The notes under the pieces: model-generated
Told to the model about the DNA's origin: nothing
Databases searched by the model: none
The model's input: the letters and a program-made list of their open reading frames with translations, nothing else
Assembly: GCA_944389595.1 (NCBI GenBank)
Contig: CALXMY010000001.1
Coordinates: forward strand, 64,179-128,178
DNA from: an uncultured Alphaproteobacteria bacterium
Lineage (GTDB): Bacteria > Pseudomonadota > Alphaproteobacteria > Rs-D84
Reading direction: 5' to 3'
DNA length: 64,000 nt
Position numbers and translations under genes: made by a program
In this document: piece by piece, positions 34,794-43,808 of the stretch
Layout: each line of letters opens with the position of its first letter
How positions within the stretch are numbered: position 1 is the first letter of the stretch

Positions 34794-35879
34794 TTATTCA
34801 CCAAACACAGTGTTTAATTGCGTGTTTACACGATAAAACGTTGTGCATTTTGACACGTCTTTTAATCGGCGTGCGCCAATGTATGTCATGTATGAACGCA
34901 ATCCACCCAAAATATCCTGGTTCATTTTGTCTATTGGGTCGCGCAGTGGTACTTCGACAACACGACCCTCGCTGGCGCGGTATTTCGGCATGCCGTGATA
35001 GTGTTTGTTTTGTGCATATTCAGATGACATGCCGTAAAAGACTTTGAACCGTTTGGTTTCAATAACACGTTCGCCGGTCTTTTCGTCGATTTGGCCGGTG
35101 ATAAATTTCTTTTCAATGATATCGCCCGCGGCTTCGGGACATCCGGCATAAAAACCGCCCATCATAACAAAATCCGCCCCGGCACCAAATGCCTTGCATA
35201 TATCGCCAACATATACAACACCGCCATCACTGCAAATCATGCCGCCAATACCGTGGGCGGTATCCGCGCATTCAAATATGGTTGATAATTGTGGCCGGCC
35301 AACACCGGTTATTCGGCGGGTTATGCATGCGCTGCCACTGCCAATGCCACATTTTACAATGTCGGCACCGGATAAAATTAAATCTTCGACCAATTCGGTC
35401 GTTACCGCATTGCCAACCATCAGCAATATATCAGGAAATTTTTCGCGCATTTTGATAACTAATTCTTTGACGCGTGGAACATATGCGTTCGGAACATCAA
35501 TGCAGATATTGCGACATTTGTCGGGATATTCGGTTAATATGGTTTCAATTTTTTTATAATCTTCGTCGCGCAGTCCCATGGATAAAAATACATAATCGCG
35601 ACAATCATTTTCAGTTATGAATTTTATCAAATCGTCAATTTCATAATGTTTATGCAAACAACAAAACATTTTGTTTTGCATCATATGTTTTGCGACCTGG
35701 AATGTACCAACAGTTGCCATATTTGCAGAAATTATGCCCGTGCCAACGATGCGACGTGGACACCATTTGAATTTGTATTCGCGGGTAACTTCGACTTCGG
35801 ATCGTGAATTAATAAATGAACGTTTTGGCTTTACCAATACATCTTTGAAATCTAATTCGGTTTGATCATATATTTTCAT
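34794..35879 (-). CDS. guaC: GMP reductase
   Basis: The 361-residue protein matches the IMPDH/GMP reductase barrel with the catalytic loop GSACITRRITGVGRPQ (Cys near 186) and the phosphate-binding GVVYVGDICKAFGAGADFVMMGG region. It lacks the CBS domains of IMP dehydrogenase, and its length fits GuaC. It turns GMP into IMP with NADPH. I take ATG 35879 (AAGGAAG upstream) rather than 35903. A CCGG-stem hairpin sits in the leader. Confidence 0.93.
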   Translation of the reverse strand: MKIYDQTELDFKDVLVKPKRSFINSRSEVEVTREYKFKWCPRRIVGTGIISANMATVGTFQVAKHMMQNKMFCCLHKHYEIDDLIKFITENDCRDYVFLSMGLRDEDYKKIETILTEYPDKCRNICIDVPNAYVPRVKELVIKMREKFPDILLMVGNAVTTELVEDLILSGADIVKCGIGSGSACITRRITGVGRPQLSTIFECADTAHGIGGMICSDGGVVYVGDICKAFGAGADFVMMGGFYAGCPEAAGDIIEKKFITGQIDEKTGERVIETKRFKVFYGMSSEYAQNKHYHGMPKYRASEGRVVEVPLRDPIDKMNQDILGGLRSYMTYIGARRLKDVSKCTTFYRVNTQLNTVFGE

Positions 35880-36003
35880 TTTACTTCCTTTTTTGCCCGG
35901 CATTTACCGGCCTTTTTTATAAAAATTATATATAATTTTTTTCCCATTAAACCAAATTTCAATCTAGGCTTTAAATACAATTAAGTCAAGATAATTTGAT
36001 TTG

Positions 36004-36036
36004 TAAAAAAACACCGGCATTTGCCGGTGTTTTTTT
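36004..36036. terminator. Bidirectional terminator after ihfA
   Basis: CACCGGCA/TGCCGGTG stem (36012-36029) with A7 on one side and T7 on the other. It serves the ihfA transcript on the minus strand and overlaps its stop region. Confidence 0.85.
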
Positions 36037-36322
36037 ATTTTTTTGCAACACGTTTTCTGAATTCATTACTGGGGCGAAAAGATACCACCCGCCGTGCCGA
36101 TATAATTGCCGGCGCACCAGTTTTCGGATTTCGGCCCATGCGTTGATTTTTTTCCAAAATCTTGAAACTGCCGAAACCGGCAAATTTAACCTCTTCGCCG
36201 TGAATTAATGATTCACGAATTTCTTCGAATATAATATCGACCAATTTAAACGCGTCGGCGGTTGTCACACCAAAACGTTCACGCAAACGGTTTGCAAAAT
36301 CACTTCTGGTTATCGTAGCCAT
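36035..36322 (-). CDS. ihfA: Integration host factor alpha-like (HU/IHF family)
   Basis: The 95-residue protein has the DNA-bending family signature GFGSFKILEKNQRMGRNPKTGA, with the Pro-containing beta-arm that inserts into the minor groove. Gene order fabH then this gene is the conserved alphaproteobacterial setting of ihfA, which supports IHF-alpha rather than HU. It starts 3 bp after fabH. No IHF-beta gene is in the window. Confidence 0.85.
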   Translation of the reverse strand: MATITRSDFANRLRERFGVTTADAFKLVDIIFEEIRESLIHGEEVKFAGFGSFKILEKNQRMGRNPKTGAPAIISARRVVSFRPSNEFRKRVAKK

Positions 36323-36325
36323 TTT

Positions 36326-37264
36326 TTACACCCTGATTAATGCCGCACCCCATGTCAGGCCACTGCCAAACGCAGGATACAGAACAAGTTGTCCCTTTTT
36401 AATAATATTATTATCAAATGCATATGATAATGCAAGTACCCCCGATGCGCCACTGGTATTTGCGTGTTTATCAACTGTTACCAAAATTTTTTCCAATGGG
36501 AATCCCAATCGCTGGGCCCCACTTTGAATAATACGTAAATTTGCCTGATGCGGAACAATCCAATCAACATTATCGGCCGTAATTCCGGCGTGTTCCATAA
36601 TGTAATTGGCGGCATCGGGCATTAATGTCACCGCTTTTTTATAAGTTTCCGGCCCATTCATAACAATGTGATGATCCGTTGTGCCGTGCAACATATCAAA
36701 TTCGCGCCCGTCGGACATTACAACAGTATCAATAATTCCCGAATAACTGGATGATGAATGCTCAAATATTAATGCGCCCGCGCCATCGCCAAATAAAACG
36801 GCAGTGCTGCGATCGTTCCAATCGATAAAGCGGGTCATTTTTTCGGCACCAATTATCATAACGCGTTTATGTATTCCAGCGGCAAAAAACGCACGCGCAC
36901 AATGCAGTGCATAAATATATCCCGTGCATGCCCCACGCACATCAAATGCCGGTGCATTGGTGGTTGCGCCCATGCGACCCAAAACCTGGACCCCAACGGA
37001 TGGAAAATCCAATTCAGGTGTTGTTGTTGCAACAATCAGCATGTCTATATCATTAATTGTAATGCCCGCGTTGTCCAATGCACGCCCAGCCGCGATAACG
37101 GCCATATCAACCACGGTTTCATTGTCACGTGCGAAATGACGTTCGTGCATTCCTGTGCGTTGGGTAATCCATTCATCAGATGTATCGACCATTTTTTCCA
37201 AATCAAAATTAGTGACGACACGTTCCGGCAAATAAGATCCATAACCAATCAGTCTGCTTCCCAT
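36326..37264 (-). CDS. fabH: 3-oxoacyl-ACP synthase III FabH
   Basis: The 312-residue protein has the condensing-enzyme triad: Cys113 in GACTGYIYAL, His in VPHQANLRI (near 238) and Asn in HANTSGAS (near 268). It starts type II fatty acid synthesis by condensing acetyl-CoA with malonyl-ACP. It forms an operon with ihfA. plsX, often its upstream neighbour, lies about 10 kb away. Confidence 0.97.
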   Translation of the reverse strand: MGSRLIGYGSYLPERVVTNFDLEKMVDTSDEWITQRTGMHERHFARDNETVVDMAVIAAGRALDNAGITINDIDMLIVATTTPELDFPSVGVQVLGRMGATTNAPAFDVRGACTGYIYALHCARAFFAAGIHKRVMIIGAEKMTRFIDWNDRSTAVLFGDGAGALIFEHSSSSYSGIIDTVVMSDGREFDMLHGTTDHHIVMNGPETYKKAVTLMPDAANYIMEHAGITADNVDWIVPHQANLRIIQSGAQRLGFPLEKILVTVDKHANTSGASGVLALSYAFDNNIIKKGQLVLYPAFGSGLTWGAALIRV

Positions 37265-37361
37265 TTATGCCTTTCCTTTTTTTATTTTTTTCGCCCGGAT
37301 ATTATACAAGCCGCGATTACAACTTGCAATATTAAAATATGTGAATAAAATATAGTGCACT

Positions 37362-37437
37362 GTCCCCATAGTTCAACTGGATAGAACGAGGGTTTCCTAA
37401 ACCCTTGATACAGGTTCGATTCCTGTTGGGGATACCA
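37362..37437 (+). tRNA. trnR: tRNA-Arg (CCT anticodon)
   Basis: Acceptor GTCCCCA/TGGGGAT, anticodon stem-loop AGGGT-TTCCTAA-ACCCT, T-arm CAGGTTCGATTCCTG, discriminator A and encoded CCA are all present. The T-arm and 3' end are directly followed by an inverted copy and, 120 bp on, by a direct copy. Confidence 0.96.
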
Positions 37438-37560
37438 ACAGGAATCGAACATGTGGCAAAGGTTCGAACCGCCGGCGAGAGGCGGATGCCAATACGCCGG
37501 TGCAGCGCGTATGCGCCAACGAGCCCAGGTGGCGAAGCATTCCTGTTGGGGATACTAACA
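37435..37560 (+). repeat. tRNA-Arg-tail element: inverted T-arm copy, GC-rich hairpins, direct copy of tRNA 3' end
   Basis: CCAACAGGAATCGAAC (37435-37450) is the exact reverse complement of tRNA bases 37414-37429, giving a 16-bp hairpin with a 5-nt loop. A GC-rich region with GGCG/CGCC-type hairpins follows. The stretch 37539-37560 then repeats tRNA bases 37419-37440 with one mismatch (ATACTA for ATACCA). It has the same plan as the element behind tRNA-Trp. Confidence 0.75.
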
Positions 37561-37574
37561 TAGGTTTTTTATAT

Positions 37575-37910
37575 ATGAAAAATAAAGCAATAAAATTTGG
37601 AATAATCGCCAGCATTTTGCCGCACTTGTTTTGTTGCGTGTTGCCGATTGTTTTATCAATAATCAGCCTGTTTGCACCCGAATTTGCGCATGCCGAAATT
37701 GTGCCACATTGGGTTGAACCGTGGCTGTTTGTGTTTTCGGGATTAATGTTATGTGTATCGTGGTATCTGGTTTTTCGTGATTGCCATTGTGATTGCGAAC
37801 ATTGTCATGATGAACACGGCCACAATCACCGTACACAAAAAATTATCGTCGCCGTTATCACGGTAATATTTATTATCAGCGTTATATTACACTTAATCGC
37901 ACATCATTAA
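37575..37910 (+). CDS. Small membrane protein with CC motif and His/Cys-rich loop, possible metal transport
   Basis: The 111-residue protein (start ATG 37575) has three predicted membrane segments. The first contains a Cys-Cys pair (LPHLFCCVLPIVL), as in MerT/MerC-like mercury transporters. Between segments two and three lies a metal-ligand-rich loop, DCHCDCEHCHDEHGHNHR. This suggests binding or transport of a soft or transition metal; the metal and direction are unknown. The gene begins 14 bp after the tRNA-Arg tail copy and ends at heptamer array F. The ribosome site is weak. Confidence 0.75.
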   Translation: MKNKAIKFGIIASILPHLFCCVLPIVLSIISLFAPEFAHAEIVPHWVEPWLFVFSGLMLCVSWYLVFRDCHCDCEHCHDEHGHNHRTQKIIVAVITVIFIISVILHLIAHH

Positions 37911-37914
37911 GTTA

Positions 37915-37989
37915 TTCGTTGCTGGTTACTCGTAACTTGTGTTTTTGTTACGAGTCACGAGTAACCAGTAACCAGCAACGAGTAACCAT
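37915..37989. repeat. Heptamer inverted array F, cargo-free
   Basis: Four units in CTSGTWA orientation (TTCGTTG, CTGGTTA, CTCGTAA, CTTGTGT; 37915-37942) face six in TWACSAG orientation (TTACGAG, TCACGAG, TAACCAG x2, CAACGAG, TAACCAT; 37948-37989) across about 5 bp. The two halves can form a long hairpin. The element fills the gap between convergent genes and reaches the stop of the M13 peptidase gene. Confidence 0.88.
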
Positions 37990-39984
37990 CTACCACAACT
38001 TCACGCGTTTTTCCGGCACCAGGTATAATTTATCATTTGGGGTTATTCCAAATGCATCATACCATGCATCAATATGCGGCAAAATACCGTTAACGCGCCA
38101 ACGTGCCAACGAATGTTCATCCATTTTTGTTAAACGCAGTGCTTCGGCATCGCGGATGTTTTGTGCCCATACGCCGGCCTGGGCGATAAAGAATCGCATA
38201 TCGGCGGTTAGTCCGGGCATATCATCGCCTGGGGTGCCAAAGTTTTTATATGCCGTGTATGCAACTGTTATGCCGCCATAATCAGCCAAATTTTCGCCCA
38301 ATGTAAATTCGCCGTTTGCATGAACACCGGGTGCAATTTCAATATTGTCAAAAAATTGACGCATTACGTTTGCACGGGCGTTAAAACCATCGGCATCCGC
38401 CGGTGTCCACCAATCGCGCATGTTGCCGTCCGCATCAAATTGACGACCGGAATCATCAAAACCGTGTGTCATTTCGTGCCCAATTATTGTGCCGATTGCA
38501 CCATAGTTAAATGCATCATCGGCCGACATGTCAAAAAAAGGATACTGTAAAATTCCGGCCGGAAAACATATTTCATTTGTTGTTGGGTCGTAGTATGCAT
38601 TAATTTCGTGTGCGTTCATGTACCATATGGTTGGGTCTTTTTTTTGACCTATTTTTTCAATCCAAAAATTATCTTCGAATGCGGCGACACGTATCATGTT
38701 TTCCCACAATGATTCATTTTGGTTAATTTCCAATTTTGAATAATCGCGCCATTTGTCCGGGTAACCGATTTTTGCATGAAAAGTATCCAATTTTTTTAAT
38801 GCGCTGGATTTCGTTTCGTCCGACATCCACGTCAGATTTTCAATTCTGGCCCCCAATGCGCGCTGTAAATTTTTTACCAATTTTTGCATGCGTTCCTTGG
38901 CAGCGGCCGGAAAATATTTGTTTACGTATAAATGTCCAATTTCTTCGCCCAGTGCGCCATCTAATAATGCCATCGCACGTTTCCAGCGTGGTTTTTGTTC
39001 GATTTGTCCCGCCATTGTGCGATTATAAAAATCGAATGCAATATCATATGTTTTATCATCCAATAAACCGGTCGCAGAATTTATGATGCGGTATTTCAAA
39101 TAATCACGTATCAGTTTTATATCGGTGTTATTTATAATTGAAATTGATTCGGCAATTGCCGCGGGTTGATTGACATTTATTTCGCTTGCCGCGGCCGCGC
39201 CACGCGCGGTTAAATATGCATCCCAATCAAAATTGGAAAACAGTTGTTGCATATCTGCACGCGTCATTTTGTGATAATTTGCGGCCGGATCGCGCAGTTT
39301 TTCTTTTGTAAAAAATGCGCGTGCCATGCGTTCTTCGATTTCATATATTTCATCGGCATTTGCATCAACACCAAAATTTTTTAATTGTTGCGCGATATAT
39401 TCACGATATTTTGTTCGGATTTCGACTGATTTTTCATCCGTATCAAAATAATAATCACGCGACAAACCAATGCCACCCTGGCCAATATTATATAAATAAT
39501 ATTCGCTGTTTTTTTCATCTAATGCGACACCGTCACTCCAAAACGCGGATGCGAATTTATGCATACGGCCCAAATATTCTGGTAAATCGGATACAGATTT
39601 TATATTATCAATTTCATTTAAATATGGTTTAACCGGGGCCACACCATCAGAATTCAATTTATCTGAATTCATTGCTATTTTATACAATGTGCCAATTTTT
39701 CCACGGTCGTTTTCGGCAATTTCACGTACGCGGTTCAAATTTTTATCTTGTAAAACCTCGAACACGCCATAGCGTGTGTAATCATCCGGAATCGGATTTT
39801 CGCGTCGCCATCCCAATGTGGCATAGTCATAAAAATCATCGCCCGGGCGTACGGAAAAATCCATATTTTCCATTTGTATACCAATGTTCATATTGTTCCC
39901 CTTTGCTTTTACAAATATATATGCCACGACAATCGCGATTGCAACGGCAATTATTCCAATAATATTTAAAATTTTATGTTGCAT
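37990..39984 (-). CDS. M13-family metallopeptidase (PepO/neprilysin-like)
   Basis: The 664-residue protein has a single N-terminal membrane segment (about residues 5-26) and so is probably a periplasm-facing anchored enzyme. The zinc site is complete: HEMTH near residue 502 with the conserved following FDDSGRQFD, and the third ligand in ENLADYGG. The family signature NAYYDPTTNEICFPAGILQ also occurs. M13 enzymes cleave peptides up to about 40 residues. It starts 3 bp after the hemW stop, so the two are co-transcribed. Array F abuts its stop codon. Confidence 0.94.
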   Translation of the reverse strand: MQHKILNIIGIIAVAIAIVVAYIFVKAKGNNMNIGIQMENMDFSVRPGDDFYDYATLGWRRENPIPDDYTRYGVFEVLQDKNLNRVREIAENDRGKIGTLYKIAMNSDKLNSDGVAPVKPYLNEIDNIKSVSDLPEYLGRMHKFASAFWSDGVALDEKNSEYYLYNIGQGGIGLSRDYYFDTDEKSVEIRTKYREYIAQQLKNFGVDANADEIYEIEERMARAFFTKEKLRDPAANYHKMTRADMQQLFSNFDWDAYLTARGAAAASEINVNQPAAIAESISIINNTDIKLIRDYLKYRIINSATGLLDDKTYDIAFDFYNRTMAGQIEQKPRWKRAMALLDGALGEEIGHLYVNKYFPAAAKERMQKLVKNLQRALGARIENLTWMSDETKSSALKKLDTFHAKIGYPDKWRDYSKLEINQNESLWENMIRVAAFEDNFWIEKIGQKKDPTIWYMNAHEINAYYDPTTNEICFPAGILQYPFFDMSADDAFNYGAIGTIIGHEMTHGFDDSGRQFDADGNMRDWWTPADADGFNARANVMRQFFDNIEIAPGVHANGEFTLGENLADYGGITVAYTAYKNFGTPGDDMPGLTADMRFFIAQAGVWAQNIRDAEALRLTKMDEHSLARWRVNGILPHIDAWYDAFGITPNDKLYLVPEKRVKLW

Positions 39985-39987
39985 TTT

Positions 39988-41046
39988 TTATTTCACCATG
40001 TTTAACAATACTTTATCCAAAACCAACATGCCGGCCCGTGTCACAGCAATCCGCCCATCAGACGTTTGATGCAATAATTCCGGGTGTGCATGCACGTATT
40101 CCATATTTATTATCTTTTTTATGTCTTTGTCAAGACGTATGCCACGCACCATGCGCAGTCCTGTTATTACGCGCTCAATTGCGCGTGCATTGTTTGATAT
40201 TTTTTCAAATCGTGCGCCGCCGCCCATTTGGTCAAACCATTCATTGTTTATAAATATACGCCCGGCCGCACCATGCCCAATGCCAATATATGGTGCGCCA
40301 TCCCAAATGCTTACATTATGTTTGCATTCATTGCCGGGCGCGGCATAGTTTGAAACCTCGTATCGTGGGATGTTCAATATGTCATCAATTGCATTATACA
40401 TATCGGCCATAGTTTCATTGGATGGCATTTTTAAATTCATTTTTCCAAATGGAGTGTTGGGTTCCAGGGTTAATTCATACATGGAACAGTGGGTCAGTCC
40501 CAATGCATTTATGTTATTACACATTTTTATAACGTCATCCACTGTATCGTTTGGCAACCCATAAATAAAATCAGCAGATACACGTAACTTATATTGCAGT
40601 GCCGTATCTAAAAAACTTAAAGCGGTTTTTACATCATGCCGCCGGCCTAAAAATTTTAATTTTTCATTGTCAAATGATTGGATGCCAATTGATAATCTGT
40701 TTACCCCGGCATTAATAAAATCATTTAATTTTTTATCATCAATTGTGCCAGGATTCGACTCCAATGTTATTTCGCATTCCGGGGCAACATCAAACGCATT
40801 ACGTATTTTTGATATTATTTTTTCAAATATATCAATTGGCATTAATGACGGTGTGCCACCACCGAAAAATATTGTTGGCACATGAATTTTTCCCAATAAT
40901 TGCGCCCAGTGTTCAATTTCATTAATAATTTCATTTGAATACGCGTCCCAATCAGGCGACATGCATGCACGCGAAAAAAATGCGCAGTAATTACATTTTG
41001 ATGCGCAAAATGGAACATGAACATATATATTATGCGGTAAAATCAT
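39988..41046 (-). CDS. hemW: Radical SAM heme chaperone HemW
   Basis: The 352-residue protein carries the radical SAM cluster motif CASKCNYC (Cys14, 18, 21) and FFGGGTPSLM, LESNPGT and GIQSFDNEKLKFLGRRH, which mark the HemW/HemN family. The CNYCAF form without HemN's extra residues and the short length favour HemW, a heme-transferring protein, over coproporphyrinogen oxidase. Confidence 0.92.
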   Translation of the reverse strand: MILPHNIYVHVPFCASKCNYCAFFSRACMSPDWDAYSNEIINEIEHWAQLLGKIHVPTIFFGGGTPSLMPIDIFEKIISKIRNAFDVAPECEITLESNPGTIDDKKLNDFINAGVNRLSIGIQSFDNEKLKFLGRRHDVKTALSFLDTALQYKLRVSADFIYGLPNDTVDDVIKMCNNINALGLTHCSMYELTLEPNTPFGKMNLKMPSNETMADMYNAIDDILNIPRYEVSNYAAPGNECKHNVSIWDGAPYIGIGHGAAGRIFINNEWFDQMGGGARFEKISNNARAIERVITGLRMVRGIRLDKDIKKIINMEYVHAHPELLHQTSDGRIAVTRAGMLVLDKVLLNMVK

Positions 41047-41146
41047 ATACCAATATTATATCAAAAATGTCATAAATCCAGTTTTTAAAAAAAGTGCTTT
41101 TCATACAAACATTTTTTATGCTAGAATAAATGTAAACAATGTAGGT

Positions 41147-42622
41147 ATGACGAAAGGAAGATTAACATTTTTGTGCGGAATTCTGGCACCCGCGGTGGCG
41201 TTTGCGTCGAACGAGGGTGTTCCTTCGTATTACCAGGATAACAGCACCACAACCGTAAACCGTGCTGCATATGGTCAATATGCAAATATGGGTTATACGC
41301 AATATGTTGGGCAATCTGGGAATAAACAAATCGTGGGCAGTAAAACCACATCGTACCAGGTGCCACGCCCAACTGTGCCCGAAATTGTTGGCACGATGAC
41401 ACCAAATGGCATTGCGATGCCAACCGAAAATAATACCACGTTGTATGCAACATATACACGCCGTTTTGCGGATTTTGAATTTAAAACCGGTGTAAATTCC
41501 GTTTTGGAATGGGATGATATGGTATACGATGAAATTGGTGTTGGGCTGCAGCACAATTTCAGTCTTCGTAATTTTGATATGTTTGTATATGGCGAATACA
41601 GCATGGGGGTCATGTCGCACGGTGGCATGTCAATGGATTACGATTTGGAACCATATGATGCGTCCAAACCGTACGAGGGTATTTTCACAATTTCTGTTGG
41701 TGGCCAATCTGGGCGGACAAACCATTTCAAATTGGGAATTGGTGCGCGCCACGTATGGGATATCGGTGGATGGAAATTATCACCATCATTCGGGTACGAA
41801 GTATTTAACCACAATTTGGAAATGGATGATCATTATTATCCAAATCCTGGAATCTTTTTGCCATTAATGACCAGCAATGGTGATTATGTATACGGTGATG
41901 TTAACGGGAATTATTATTCTGTGCCAATTAATGTCACTCCCCAGGATGATTGGTACCAGGTTTGTATGTCGCCCGAGGATATTAAATTGGTGCAAACAAA
42001 TAATGCCGGCGGAATATGGGATTTGGGCACCACATTGGTAACCGGTGATTATGATCCAAACATGGGATATATTCCATGGGGTGTTGATGCCGGCGAATGT
42101 GTTGTCATTGGTGGCGATGGCCCTGTTATAGTAGAGGGCACAACGCATATTTACAATACGACATGGTCCGGTTTTTATATTGGTTTGGAAATTGAAAAGC
42201 AAATGACATTGGCCGATAAATTACGTTTCTATTTCCAGGTCGGTATGCCACATTATTCATCCGAAGGTATATGGCCAAATCGTACCGATTGGCAACAAAA
42301 CCCCAGTTTTATTGACGAGGGTAATAACGGGTCATATTCATATGCGGCGGAAATGGAATATAATTATCGTTTGTCTGACCGCATGCAATTGGCGATAAAG
42401 GTTGATACAAATTTATTCCATGTTGGCCGTATTGGTGGCGAATTATATTTGGCGGAATATTCGCAATGGCTGGTGGATGAAAATGGTTACTATATTTTGG
42501 ACGATAATGGATTGCCGATTTTGGAAACTGTTCCGGCCAGCACTGAATACATCAGTGATCAATTGGATCACGCAACGTGGCAATCATTTGGGTTGCATGT
42601 CGGATTAAAATATTCGTTCTGA
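41147..42622 (+). CDS. Outer-membrane beta-barrel protein
   Basis: The family is not recognised. The 491-residue protein has a signal peptide (residues 1-20, APAVAFAS), an N-terminal segment rich in Tyr, Asn and Gln, then alternating amphipathic strands typical of a barrel and a terminal Phe (HVGLKYSF), the usual BAM-recognition end. WSGFYIGLEIEKQM and LGIGARHVWDIGGWKLSPSFGYE are typical barrel strands. It could be a porin or omptin-like enzyme, but no catalytic motif was identified. The lytic transglycosylase gene starts 16 bp downstream. Confidence 0.8.
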   Translation: MTKGRLTFLCGILAPAVAFASNEGVPSYYQDNSTTTVNRAAYGQYANMGYTQYVGQSGNKQIVGSKTTSYQVPRPTVPEIVGTMTPNGIAMPTENNTTLYATYTRRFADFEFKTGVNSVLEWDDMVYDEIGVGLQHNFSLRNFDMFVYGEYSMGVMSHGGMSMDYDLEPYDASKPYEGIFTISVGGQSGRTNHFKLGIGARHVWDIGGWKLSPSFGYEVFNHNLEMDDHYYPNPGIFLPLMTSNGDYVYGDVNGNYYSVPINVTPQDDWYQVCMSPEDIKLVQTNNAGGIWDLGTTLVTGDYDPNMGYIPWGVDAGECVVIGGDGPVIVEGTTHIYNTTWSGFYIGLEIEKQMTLADKLRFYFQVGMPHYSSEGIWPNRTDWQQNPSFIDEGNNGSYSYAAEMEYNYRLSDRMQLAIKVDTNLFHVGRIGGELYLAEYSQWLVDENGYYILDDNGLPILETVPASTEYISDQLDHATWQSFGLHVGLKYSF

Positions 42623-42638
42623 TACAAGGGGTGCAATT

Positions 42639-43736
42639 ATGATATCTCGCGGATTTGTCGCACGCCTGGTTGGCGTTGTGGCAATGTTCTTTTTACCGTA
42701 TGCGGCCAATGCGGAGCGCGGCGTGTTTGATGTTGATCGTTGGTATGATATTTTGGATAATGTTCGCACACGCGCCGCCGCTGCGAATATTTCAAATGAT
42801 ACAATTGATGCAACATTAAAATATACCGCGTTTATACCGTCTATTGTAAAAAGTGACAGAAACCAGGCGGAATTCAAATTAACATTGGATGATTATTTGG
42901 CGCGTACTGTGAATTCGCGCAGAATTGAAAATGGCCGAAAAATGCGGGTTACTTATCCGACAATGTTGTCACGCGTGGAACAAAAATACGGTGTTCAACC
43001 ACATGTTATATTGGCTTTTTGGGGATTGGAATCAAATTATGGTTCGTATCGTGCGGCGCATAAATTAACAGATGCTTTTTTAACATTAATGTACGAGGGC
43101 CGCCGTGAAACATTTTTCGGTAATCAATTATTGGCATTAATGAAAATTGCCGATAATAATGGATTGGATATAAATGATATACATGGCAGTTGGGCGGGTG
43201 CCATGGGGCATTTTCAATTTATTCCAACAACGCTGCAGCAATATGGTGCCGATGGAAATGGCGACGGTAAAATCGATATAATACACAGTGTTGGCGATGC
43301 CATGTTCAGTGCCGGAAATTATTTGCATCAATTGGGGTGGAATCCAAATGAAAAAATTGTGCGTCGTGTTATGTTGCCGGCGGATTTTGATATATCGTTA
43401 TTGGATGGAAAAACCAAAAAGTCGCTGTATGATTGGGCCGTAATGGGTGTTACCAATCCGGATGGAACCCCAATTCCGATAACTGATATGACCGCCGGGT
43501 TGGTGGCCGATATAAATGCCATTCAACAACAACGCGCCGCGGCAATTGCCGCCGCTGCGGCCGCCACATCAAATGCATATGGCCCGCATGATCCCAATGC
43601 CATTGATACAGATATTGCGCCACAACCGGCAATATATGCGTATTTAACATATCCGAATTTTTACAGAATAAAAAAATGGAACAGTTCAAATTGGTATGCA
43701 ATCGCTGTTGCAACATTGGCGGATGAATTAAAGTAA
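42639..43736 (+). CDS. mltB: Lytic murein transglycosylase (MltB family)
   Basis: The 365-residue protein has a signal peptide (ending AANAE), and the MltB catalytic region with FWGLESNYGSYR (catalytic Glu near residue 131), GSWAGAMGHFQFIP and DGKIDIIHSVGDAMFSAGNYL. It cleaves glycan strands to 1,6-anhydro ends in the periplasm. No lipobox is seen, so it is a soluble form. An Ala-rich linker (residues about 295-315) interrupts the C-terminal region. Confidence 0.93.
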   Translation: MISRGFVARLVGVVAMFFLPYAANAERGVFDVDRWYDILDNVRTRAAAANISNDTIDATLKYTAFIPSIVKSDRNQAEFKLTLDDYLARTVNSRRIENGRKMRVTYPTMLSRVEQKYGVQPHVILAFWGLESNYGSYRAAHKLTDAFLTLMYEGRRETFFGNQLLALMKIADNNGLDINDIHGSWAGAMGHFQFIPTTLQQYGADGNGDGKIDIIHSVGDAMFSAGNYLHQLGWNPNEKIVRRVMLPADFDISLLDGKTKKSLYDWAVMGVTNPDGTPIPITDMTAGLVADINAIQQQRAAAIAAAAAATSNAYGPHDPNAIDTDIAPQPAIYAYLTYPNFYRIKKWNSSNWYAIAVATLADELK

Positions 43737-43745
43737 TAAAAATAA

Positions 43746-43774
43746 TTGAAAACGGCGGGTTTCTTTGGTAATCT
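43746..43774 (+). promoter_or_regulatory. Promoter of olsBA
   Basis: TTGAAA (43746-43751) and TAATCT (43769-43774) with a 17-bp spacer lie 34 bp before olsB. Confidence 0.55.
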
Positions 43775-43808
43775 AGATGTGGTGAAATTGTTATAAAAGG
43801 AAATTTAT

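Noticed and set aside
37397-37615. Minus-strand coding frame through tRNA-Arg and its tail
   Set aside because: It is antisense to the tRNA and its repeated copies, a frequent source of spurious frames.
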